Shown: piece by piece, positions 6,378 through 12,440 of the stretch
Numbering within the stretch: the first letter of the stretch is position 1
Layout of the letters: each line of letters starts with the position of its first letter
Source of the DNA: Bryobacteraceae bacterium
Lineage (GTDB): Bacteria; Acidobacteriota; Terriglobia; Bryobacterales; Bryobacteraceae
Assembly (NCBI GenBank): GCA_030044325.1
Contig: JASHWA010000402.1
Coordinates: forward strand, 1 to 17,250
Direction of reading: 5' to 3'
Length of the DNA: 17,250 bases
The notes under the pieces: model-generated
What the model was told of the DNA's origin: nothing
The model's database searches: none
The model's input: the letters and a program-made list of their open reading frames with translations, nothing else
Position numbers and translations under genes: made by a program

Positions 6378-8477
6378 CTACTTCACGCCTTCCTTGGCCA
6401 GCCGCACCTTGGCGCCGTCGAGCTTGGTCTTCAGCTTGGCGACATCGGCCGGCTCCAGGTCGGCGGGCGAACTCCGGTTCCACTCCGCGAGCGAGGCCTC
6501 CCACTGCGCGACGGCTTCCTTCACTTTCGATTCCTTCATCAGCACGTCGCCCAGGTGATCGTGCACGGTCGCGTCGTGCGGCATGGTTTCGAGCGCCTTG
6601 CGAATGTTGTCTTCGGCGTCCTGCAGGCGTCCCAGCTTGAAATATACCCAGCCCAGACTGTCGAGATACGCGCCGTTGGACGGATCTTCTTCGACCGCCT
6701 TGTTGATCATGTCCAAGGCTTCATTCAACTGAACGCCGCGGTCGGCCAGCATGTAGCCCAGATAATTCAGGGCGCCGGCGAAATCCGGCTTGACCTGCAG
6801 GATCTTGCGGAACTCCGCCTCGGCCGGCTCGAGCTTCTTCATCTTTTCGTACATCGCGCCGCGCATGAACCACACGTCCATTTTTTCCTCGTCCGTCTGC
6901 GAGAGCTTTTCCATCTGGTCGAGCGCCTTGGTCTCGTCGTCCCACTTGCGGCCTTTATCGTAGATCTGCGCGAGATCGCGGTAATACTGCCGGTCAGGCG
7001 AGCCCGCCGCCTTCCCGGGTTTCCCCGAGGCCGAGGGCGCCGAGCTTTTCGCGCCTGGCCCCAGGTACTTCTTGATCTCGGCGACCGCCGGATCGGTTTT
7101 GCCCATATCCGCGAGCAGCATCGCGTGCCCGGCGTGAACCGCGGGATCGTCGGGAAATTGCTTCAATGCGGAATCGGCTTCCTCCTCGGCGCTCTTGAAC
7201 TCCTTGCCCTGGCGATAAGTGTCCATGATCATCGCTTCGATCTTGGGCGCCTCGTCCGGATTCACCTGCGCGGCCTGGTGTAGCGCCTGGACCGCGGGAT
7301 CGATCTGATCCAGATTGGCGTACATGTTGGCGAGCTCTTCGAGCAGATCGCTTCGGAGCGCCCGCTCCCGCTGATTATAGGTGCGCCGCTCCGTGCTCGC
7401 GGCCAGGTCCTTCATGGCCTGCAGCGCGTCATTCGCCCGGCCCTCCGCCTGAAGAAGTCCGATCTCGTTGTAGCGAATCTCGAGGTTGGATGGATCGATC
7501 GCCTTGGCTTTGTCCGACATGGCGCGGGCGTTCTTGATATCGTGCGTTTCGCGATAGATGCGCGACATCTCAAGATACGCCTGCGCATCGGTGGGGTCGT
7601 CGGAAACCAGGTCCTGATAGGTCGCAATCGCGGCCTGATATTGCTTGGCGCGCATCTGGTCTTCGGCGAGCGCGTGCTTCAGATCGCCCGCATCCGGCGG
7701 ATTCAATTCGAGCGCCTTCTGCAAGGCCTGCGCCGCCAGATCGTATTCCTTCATCTGCTCATAAGTTGCCGCGAGCGCGCGCAGGCTGCGAGGCGACGGG
7801 TTCTTATCCGACATTTTCTTCAAAATCGCCGCGGCTTCCTGGGTGTTGCCGAGATCGCCATACACCATCGCGAGGCCCGTCAGCGCGTCTTCATTGTCGG
7901 GATCGATCGCCAGCACCTGCTTGTAGGCTTTTTCGGCTTCATTCGAATTCTGTGCGACTTTTTCGAGCCGCCCCAGCATCACCAGCGAATCGACGTCCTT
8001 GGGATCCAGCTTGCTGATCTTCTGGTAGGTGTCGATGGCCTTGTTCAGCATGTCGTTATCGATACGCTGATGCTGCTGATCGCCGCCGATCTGCTGGGTG
8101 TACACGCGCGCCAGAAGGCGCAACGCCGCGATATCGTTGGGATTCGCGCGGAGGGCTTCTTCGGCGTCGCTCTGCGCCTGGCGCTGGCGTCCGGCGGCGA
8201 AATACAGCTCCGACAGCTCCTCGGTGAGCATGGGCGTGGTGGGATCCGCCTTGATCGCCGCCTTGTAATTGTCGATCGCCTTGTCGATGTATCCGCCCCG
8301 GCCGCCGTAGGCTGAAGCGAGCTCGGCATACATATGCGCCAGCGCGTAGTGATAATAAGATGAAGCCCGATCGACCTTGGGTTGGGATGCGTCGGATGCG
8401 CCGGCCGGCGTTTGCGCCACGGCCGCCAGTCCAGAAACAAAAACTGCGCCGGCCATCGCCATTGCTGCTTTAAACAT
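6378..8477 (-). CDS. Secreted tetratricopeptide repeat protein
   Basis: The protein has 699 residues. It starts with a signal peptide (MFKAAMAMAGAVFVSGLAAVAQ) and is then almost entirely TPR helices. Typical repeat cores include KAIDNYKAAIKADPTTPM, AEKAYKQVLAIDPDNEDAL, AAQALQKALELNPPDAG, AEAEFRKILQVKPDFAGAL and AEDNIRKALETMPHDATVH, with at least a dozen repeat-like units. A low-complexity Gly/Ser/Ala/Pro/Lys linker (about 470-493) splits the array into two superhelices. The section from about residue 562 (NYLGYMLADRGVQLNEALDM) is the conserved C-terminal block of many bacterial envelope TPR proteins. It probably acts as a periplasmic or outer-membrane-associated scaffold. The partner cannot be read from the sequence. 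GAGGA lies five to eight bases before the ATG, and a TATACT box (8542-8547, minus strand) could be its -10. It is divergent from miaA. Confidence 0.92.
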   Translation of the reverse strand: MFKAAMAMAGAVFVSGLAAVAQTPAGASDASQPKVDRASSYYHYALAHMYAELASAYGGRGGYIDKAIDNYKAAIKADPTTPMLTEELSELYFAAGRQRQAQSDAEEALRANPNDIAALRLLARVYTQQIGGDQQHQRIDNDMLNKAIDTYQKISKLDPKDVDSLVMLGRLEKVAQNSNEAEKAYKQVLAIDPDNEDALTGLAMVYGDLGNTQEAAAILKKMSDKNPSPRSLRALAATYEQMKEYDLAAQALQKALELNPPDAGDLKHALAEDQMRAKQYQAAIATYQDLVSDDPTDAQAYLEMSRIYRETHDIKNARAMSDKAKAIDPSNLEIRYNEIGLLQAEGRANDALQAMKDLAASTERRTYNQRERALRSDLLEELANMYANLDQIDPAVQALHQAAQVNPDEAPKIEAMIMDTYRQGKEFKSAEEEADSALKQFPDDPAVHAGHAMLLADMGKTDPAVAEIKKYLGPGAKSSAPSASGKPGKAAGSPDRQYYRDLAQIYDKGRKWDDETKALDQMEKLSQTDEEKMDVWFMRGAMYEKMKKLEPAEAEFRKILQVKPDFAGALNYLGYMLADRGVQLNEALDMINKAVEEDPSNGAYLDSLGWVYFKLGRLQDAEDNIRKALETMPHDATVHDHLGDVLMKESKVKEAVAQWEASLAEWNRSSPADLEPADVAKLKTKLDGAKVRLAKEGVK

Positions 8478-8606
8478 TCACGTCCTCTTTCGCACGCTCG
8501 CTTGAATCGTCGGCGGAGCGCTGTACTCGCACGCTATCTTAAGTATATCGGTTTCATTTCTGGTCCAGGTTTTGCTCGAGAAAAGCTTGCTTCGGAATCG
8601 CCGCTG

Positions 8607-9515
8607 GTGATCGTCGCCGGCCCGACCGGCTCCGGAAAAAGCGAGCTGGCGCTGCGCATGGCGCAAGTTTTTCGCGGCGAAATCGTCAATTGCGACTCTC
8701 TTCAACTGTATCGCGGATTCGATATCGGAACGGCCAAAACGCCCCCAGCCTCGCGCGGCTCCATTCCTCACCATTTGATAGACGCGCTCGAACCGCATTC
8801 GGTTTATTCCGCCGGCGATTATGCCCGCTCGGCGCGCGCCGCGATCTCGTCGATTTCCGAGCGCGGTCACCTTCCCATCGTAACCGGCGGAACGGGATTT
8901 TACCTGCGCGCCCTGCTCGCAGGCCTTCCGCCGCTGCCCGCGCGCGACGACCGGCTGCGCGCGCGCCTTAATCAACGCGAAATTCGCCGCTCCGGATCGC
9001 TGCATCGGCTTCTGGCGCGTCTCGATCCCGCCTCGGCCGCAAGAATCCAGCCGGGCGACGTGCAAAAATTGGTCCGCGCGCTCGAAATTCGTGTGCTGAC
9101 CCAACGCCCCGCGCCCGCGCCGGCCGCGGCCGAACCCTTGCGCGGTTATCGCGTGCTCAAAATCGGCCTGGAGCCCGATCGCGCGCGTCTGAACGCCGTT
9201 TTGGATGCGCGCGCAAGCGAAATGTTTCAAGCCGGGCTGGTCGAGGAAGTGAAGCGTCTGCTCGCGAGCGGCTGTTCGGGCGAAGAAAAACCGTTCGAAT
9301 CGCTGGGCTATAAACAGGCGCTCGCGGTTGTCCGCGGTGCCATGACGATCGATCAAGCAATCGCGTCCACGCGGCTTGAAACGCGCCAGTACGCCAAACG
9401 GCAGATGACCTGGTTCCGTCGCGATCGCGAAATCGTATGGCTTGGAGGGTTCGGCGCGGAGGTCGCGGGTCAGGCGATCGACCTCGTCCGCGATTTCCTG
9501 GCCGGTGCAGCCTAA
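8607..9515 (+). CDS. miaA: tRNA dimethylallyltransferase
   Basis: The protein transfers a dimethylallyl group from DMAPP to N6 of A37 in tRNAs reading U-starting codons, a cytoplasmic step in i6A/ms2i6A synthesis. With a GTG start it has 302 residues, typical for the family. Visible motifs are the P-loop GPTGSGKS (5-12), the substrate-site NCDSLQLYRGFDIGTAK (28-44, Asp30), IPHHLID (53-59), SAGDYA (68-73), GGTGFYLRALLAGLPP with catalytic Thr96, and near the C-terminus ESLGYKQAL and TRQYAKRQMTWFRRD. The start is uncertain: no ATG exists in frame between the divergent TPR gene and the P-loop. GTG 8607 is the only common start codon close enough, preceded by a weak GGA ten bases away. The TAA stop sits inside the target duplication of a MITE-like element, so the normal 3' context has been replaced. 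Confidence 0.95.
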   Translation: MIVAGPTGSGKSELALRMAQVFRGEIVNCDSLQLYRGFDIGTAKTPPASRGSIPHHLIDALEPHSVYSAGDYARSARAAISSISERGHLPIVTGGTGFYLRALLAGLPPLPARDDRLRARLNQREIRRSGSLHRLLARLDPASAARIQPGDVQKLVRALEIRVLTQRPAPAPAAAEPLRGYRVLKIGLEPDRARLNAVLDARASEMFQAGLVEEVKRLLASGCSGEEKPFESLGYKQALAVVRGAMTIDQAIASTRLETRQYAKRQMTWFRRDREIVWLGGFGAEVAGQAIDLVRDFLAGAA

Positions 9516-9646
9516 GAGGTTGCTGAAAAACTCCAGCTACCCCCGCTCTCACGGGCAGGGCTGTTCCTGAAATCGTTGAATCGCCGTGGGCCATACAGCC
9601 CTGGCCGTCAGGCCGGGGGTTCGCCGAGGAGTTTTTCAGCAACCTC
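9516..9646. mobile_element. MITE-like element, 131 bp, 19-bp perfect terminal inverted repeats, CTAA target duplication
   Basis: The left end GAGGTTGCTGAAAAACTCC (9516-9534) is an exact reverse complement of the right end (9628-9646). CTAA flanks both sides directly (9512-9515 and 9647-9650), as expected for a 4-bp target site duplication. CTAA fits the YTAR target used by IS5-type elements. Inside, further complementary pairs are nested (9539-9545 with 9614-9620, and CAGGGCTG 9556-9563 with CAGCCCTG 9596-9603), so one strand can fold into a single long hairpin. It encodes no transposase, so it would be moved in trans. It landed exactly at the end of miaA; the TAA stop belongs to the left target copy. 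The small open frames crossing it look like chance. Confidence 0.8.
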
Positions 9647-9652
9647 CTAAGG

Positions 9653-9679
9653 GGAAAAAGGGGACCGACACCTTTTTCC
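9653..9679. terminator. Inverted repeat, possible bidirectional terminator
   Basis: GGAAAAAGG (9653-9661) and CCTTTTTCC (9671-9679) form a perfect 9-bp stem with a nine-base loop, between convergent miaA and the lipoprotein gene. The T-rich side lies in the stem instead of after it, so termination would be weaker than at a classic site. The unit resembles the GGGGAC...CCTTTTTC modules at 12262-12380 and may be a mobile or dispersed repeat. Confidence 0.45.
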
Positions 9680-9724
9680 GCACCTCGAACCCTCGCTGTT
9701 CTTGGCGTCAAGTACAGTGACTCC

Positions 9725-10330
9725 CTAATTGCCGAGATAAGCTCCCGTCGATGCGTCGATGAATACCGACCACTGCGCCGCCGAAACCGTCTCGCCCCAG
9801 AAAACGCGCCAGGCGGGGTCGGGGAAGCGCGACGTCGATTCGAGCATGAAGTTCACCTGCGGCGGTTGGGGCGTTTTCTTCAGAAACTCGGCGCTGTGCG
9901 CGACCGCGGTTTCCAGCGCCTTGGGCGTGTCGATCCTGATCGCCTGCACCAGAAAAGGTCTCGCCTGCCCGGTCGGCCCGCGCCAGGATTGCTCGAGCCC
10001 GGCGAACACTCCCTGGTGCAGATTCCCTTCGGCTTCGATCGCGGACCAGGTGTAAATTCGCTGCCTCGCGCGCGACTGCGAAACGTACAGGATCTCCCAG
10101 GCGCCCGCTTTCCCCTCCCCCGATTTCGGATCGGGAAGATTGATGCTGCGAATGCTCATCGGCTGGCAATCCACCGCCCAGGCGCGCGCCTGCGGATAGG
10201 TCTGCTGGAACGCCTGCCGGCCGGAGAGCGGCGCGGGCGGAGGCGCGGGCGCTTTTTTCGTTCCCGCCGTCGGCGTATCGGAGCACCCGGCGATCAACAA
10301 CGCCGCCACAAGCGGCAACCACGATCTCAT
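9725..10330 (-). CDS. Lipoprotein of unknown function, possibly PepSY-like
   Basis: The protein has 201 residues with a lipoprotein signal: MRSWLPLVAALLIAGC, lipobox LIAG/Cys16, followed by a Pro/Ala-rich linker (KKAPAPPPAPLSG). It should be lipid-anchored on the periplasmic side of a membrane. I do not recognise the mature domain. It has alternating strands and ends with WRVFWGETVSAAQWSVFIDA and STGAYLGN, a pattern like the last strands of PepSY-type domains; this is only a suggestion. I chose the ATG at 10330. An in-frame GTG at 10372 would put 14 residues before the signal peptide and overlaps the TTGACA promoter box. No good Shine-Dalgarno precedes 10330, and the promoter position predicts a leaderless mRNA. 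It is divergent from the next gene and convergent with miaA. Confidence 0.85.
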   Translation of the reverse strand: MRSWLPLVAALLIAGCSDTPTAGTKKAPAPPPAPLSGRQAFQQTYPQARAWAVDCQPMSIRSINLPDPKSGEGKAGAWEILYVSQSRARQRIYTWSAIEAEGNLHQGVFAGLEQSWRGPTGQARPFLVQAIRIDTPKALETAVAHSAEFLKKTPQPPQVNFMLESTSRFPDPAWRVFWGETVSAAQWSVFIDASTGAYLGN

Positions 10331-10337
10331 GCATCCA

Positions 10338-10366
10338 ATTTGAGGGTTTCCTCGGTCATGTGTCAA
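10338..10366 (-). promoter_or_regulatory. Promoter of the lipoprotein gene, predicted leaderless transcript
   Basis: On the minus strand a perfect -35 box TTGACA (10366-10361) is followed after 17 bases by TCAAAT (10343-10338), four of six matches to TATAAT. Transcription should start about seven bases further on, at or within a base of the ATG at 10330. It supports that start over the upstream in-frame GTG. Confidence 0.5.
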
Positions 10367-10443
10367 CGGCACAGGCGGACACGGCGCCGGCGGACCGGGG
10401 GAGAAAGAATACCGTCCGATCGATCGACGCGCGCTTCAGCGGT

Positions 10444-10449
10444 TATAAT
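10444..10449 (+). promoter_or_regulatory. Perfect -10 box, predicted leaderless transcript
   Basis: TATAAT ends only eight bases before the ATG at 10458, so the start point should fall at or just before the ATG. No convincing -35 is visible at 16-18 bases (the region is CGATCG-rich). An activator or an alternative -35 may be used. No ribosome binding site precedes the ATG, consistent with leaderless translation. Confidence 0.5.
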
Positions 10450-10457
10450 CTTTGCAG

Positions 10458-11588
10458 ATGAAATCGATGCTGTACCCGGCGATGATCACGTTACTCGGCG
10501 TGACGGCAAGCGCGCAGATTTCCCCAGGGGCGGCGGGATTGCCCGGCCAGACCAACGATCCCTCGGCACGCATCGCAGCGCCGTGGGACGAGCCGCGGCA
10601 GTTGACGCTGATGGGCAAGGTGGTGATCGCGGGCGGAGGCGCTTTGAGCGAACCTGCGCGCATCGAGCGCGTTTGCAACGGCGTTGCGCGCGCCGAGGGC
10701 TTTACCGACCTGAAAGGCAATTTTTCGATCATCATCGGCCAGGAGCAGACCGCGATGGAGGACGCGAGCCAAGCGCCTGCGTCCGGCCCGCTGTCGGCGA
10801 ATCCCGCGGGCGCGCCACGCCTGCCGGAACTGGTCAACTGCGAGCTGCGCGCCGCGCTCCCCGGCTACCGCTCCGACGTGGTTTCACTCGCCAACCGTCG
10901 CGTTCTCGACAATCCCAACGTGGGAACCATTTTTCTGCACCGCGAATCGAACACAGAGGGGCTGACCGTCAGCGCAACCACCGCGCTCGCGCCCAAGGAC
11001 GCGCGCAAGGCATACGAAAAGGGGCTCGACGCGGAGCGTAAAAATAAAATAGACGAAGCGCAAAAATATCTGGAAAAATCCGTGGCAATTTATCCGAAAT
11101 TCGCCTCCGCTTGGTTCGAATTGGGCAAAATTTATGAGCAGGGCGATCATATCGGCCTCGCGGGCGGCGCCTATCGTCACTCGATCGGGGCGGACTCCAG
11201 GTTCTTGCAGCCCTACGAACGCCTGTATATGTTCGCCTATAACGCCGGAAAATGGCAGGATGCGGCGGATCTGAGCGGTCGCATGCTGCATCTCGATCCA
11301 GTAGATTATCCCCAGGCATACTATTACAATGCCGTCGCGAATTTGCGTTTAGATCGCATGGATGCGGCGGAAAAAAGCGCGCGTGAGGCCGTCAGGCTGG
11401 ATAGCGCGCATAAGGACGCGCCGTCGAATTATCTGCTCGGGTTTATTCTGGCGCGCAAAGCCGATTACGCCGGAGCCGAGCAATATCTGCACGCCAGCCT
11501 GGAAATCGAGCCGAGCGGAAAACAGGCGCCCGAAGTGCGTAAATTGCTCGGCGAGGTCGAACACGCCGCCCAGGCGCAGCAGCACTGA
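10458..11588 (+). CDS. Secreted protein with carboxypeptidase-regulatory-like and TPR domains
   Basis: The protein has 376 residues with a signal peptide (MKSMLYPAMITLLGVTASA, cut before Gln20). The first domain (about 45-165) has a beta-sandwich pattern: GKVVIAGGGALSEPARIERV, GFTDLKGNFSIIIG, ELRAALPGYRSDVVSL and VGTIFLHR. This is the layout of carboxypeptidase-regulatory-like/CNA-B modules, with its cysteines (CNG and NCE) possibly paired. The second part (from about residue 180) has TPR units such as ARKAYEKGLDAERKNKIDEA, AQKYLEKSVAIYPKFASAW and AEQYLHASLEIEPSGKQAPE. Such combined proteins are common in acidobacterial genomes; the cargo or partner is unknown. The gene leads a two-gene unit: the next ATG is six bases after its TGA. 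An ATG at 10467 is an alternative start, but 10458 keeps the basic Lys2 of the signal. Confidence 0.85.
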   Translation: MKSMLYPAMITLLGVTASAQISPGAAGLPGQTNDPSARIAAPWDEPRQLTLMGKVVIAGGGALSEPARIERVCNGVARAEGFTDLKGNFSIIIGQEQTAMEDASQAPASGPLSANPAGAPRLPELVNCELRAALPGYRSDVVSLANRRVLDNPNVGTIFLHRESNTEGLTVSATTALAPKDARKAYEKGLDAERKNKIDEAQKYLEKSVAIYPKFASAWFELGKIYEQGDHIGLAGGAYRHSIGADSRFLQPYERLYMFAYNAGKWQDAADLSGRMLHLDPVDYPQAYYYNAVANLRLDRMDAAEKSAREAVRLDSAHKDAPSNYLLGFILARKADYAGAEQYLHASLEIEPSGKQAPEVRKLLGEVEHAAQAQQH

Positions 11589-11594
11589 CCCGGG

Positions 11595-12152
11595 ATGAGA
11601 CGGATCGCCGCGCTTGCGCTGTTCTCCTTTTCGCTCCACGCGGCCGATCCCCTATATGAGCGCGCGCAGGCGAAACTGGACGCGATTGAAGCGCGCAAGG
11701 TCCCGCGCGGATCGACGCTGCGATTCACGCCGGCCGAAATCAATGCATGGGCGCGCGTGAAGGTCCCCGAAGCGGTTCCCGAAGGAATGCGCGATGAGCG
11801 CGTCGAGCTGGGCGAGAACGCCGCGACCGGCTACGCGATCGCGGATTTCCTGAAAATGCGCCAGGACAAGGGCAAGGACACCGGTTGGCTGATGGCGCGG
11901 CTGCTCGAAGGCGAACGCCCGCTGAGCGTCACGGTGCGGCTCGATTCGGCCGCGGGCCGCTGCGTGGTTCACCTGGTGCAGGTGCAGATTTCCGACGTGG
12001 TCGCCAATGGAACCGTTCTCGATTTTCTGATCAAGACGTTTTTTCTGCCGCTCTATCCCGACGCGAAAATCAACGAACCGTTCGACCTCGATTATGATAT
12101 CGACAGCATCGCGATCCATCCCGCCGCGGTGACGGTGACCATCAAGAAATAA
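11595..12152 (+). CDS. Small secreted protein, unknown function
   Basis: The protein has 185 residues, with a short signal peptide (MRRIAALALFSFSLHA). I do not recognise a family. The mature part begins with a helix (PLYERAQAKLDAIEARKV), then a strand-turn LRFTPAEINAWARVKVPEAV, then alternating strands: PLSVTVRLDSAAGRCVVHLV, QVQISDVVANGTVLDFLI, and at the end DIDSIAIHPAAVTVTIKK. The single helix-like TVLDFLIKTFFLPLYPDA is hydrophobic and may bind lipid or a membrane surface. The fold looks like a small lipid-binding beta sheet with wrapped helices, which is inference only. It starts six bases after the upstream TPR gene's stop and is very likely cotranscribed with it. Its 3' side runs into a large inverted repeat. 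Confidence 0.82.
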   Translation: MRRIAALALFSFSLHAADPLYERAQAKLDAIEARKVPRGSTLRFTPAEINAWARVKVPEAVPEGMRDERVELGENAATGYAIADFLKMRQDKGKDTGWLMARLLEGERPLSVTVRLDSAAGRCVVHLVQVQISDVVANGTVLDFLIKTFFLPLYPDAKINEPFDLDYDIDSIAIHPAAVTVTIKK

Positions 12153-12179
12153 TCGTGGGGCAGGTTGAGGAGGTTGCTG

Positions 12180-12206
12180 AAAAAGGGGCGTCAATATACT
12201 TGACGC
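12180..12206 (-). terminator. Intrinsic terminator for the sensor kinase gene
   Basis: Mirror copy of the terminator at 12404-12430. On the minus strand the stem at 12206-12188 is followed by CCC and TTTTT ending at 12180. It lies about 235 bases past the kinase stop. Together the two arms form a symmetrical bidirectional terminator. Confidence 0.5.
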
Positions 12207-12403
12207 ACCACCCTACGGGCACCCTTGAAAATGCCGATAAGCCGCACTATCTGCGGAAGAAGGGGACTGTCCCCTCTAGCGCCGGCGAACTCGCAACCGT
12301 CAACACCGTCGGCGGACTGTCCCCTTCTTCCGCCCGTCCGGAATGGACACGTATCGCTGTCCCCTTTTTCTGGACCTCAAGGGCCGAGCCCCCTCCAACC
12401 GGT

Positions 12404-12430
12404 GCGTCAAGTATATTGACGCCCCTTTTT
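12404..12430 (+). terminator. Intrinsic terminator for the 10458-12152 unit
   Basis: Stem GCGTCAA (12404-12410), loop GTATA, stem TTGACGC (12416-12422), then CCC and TTTTT (12426-12430). It lies about 250 bases after the stop at 12152, so it would leave a long structured 3' tail. Confidence 0.5.
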
Positions 12431-12440
12431 GAGCGGCTGC

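Larger units (their letters stand above)
12180..12430. repeat. Compound inverted repeat with a perfect 30-bp outer stem
   Basis: Arms 12180-12209 and 12401-12430 are exact reverse complements over 30 bp. Each arm is itself nearly palindromic (GCGTCAA-5 nt-TTGACGC). Nested inside is a perfect 14-bp pair, CGGAAGAAGGGGAC (12254-12267) with GTCCCCTTCTTCCG (12319-12332), plus smaller hairpins GGGGACTGTCCCC (12262-12274) and GGACA...TGTCC (12345-12362). The left flank (12170-12184) carries GAGGTTGCTGAAAAA, identical to the end of the MITE at 9516. The unit fills the 288-bp gap between convergent genes and encodes no protein. Confidence 0.8.

Noticed and set aside
6079..6504. Minus-strand open frame running across the 6237-6359 repeat
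   Set aside because: It overlaps the phosphatase and TPR genes and is generated by the palindromic repeat itself.
9157..9711. Minus-strand open frame through the MITE and the miaA 3' end
   Set aside because: It is antisense to a well-supported gene and has no motif; the MITE is too short to encode a transposase.
10331..10372. GTG start at 10372 for the lipoprotein
   Set aside because: It would bury the signal peptide behind 14 residues and overlap the TTGACA promoter box.
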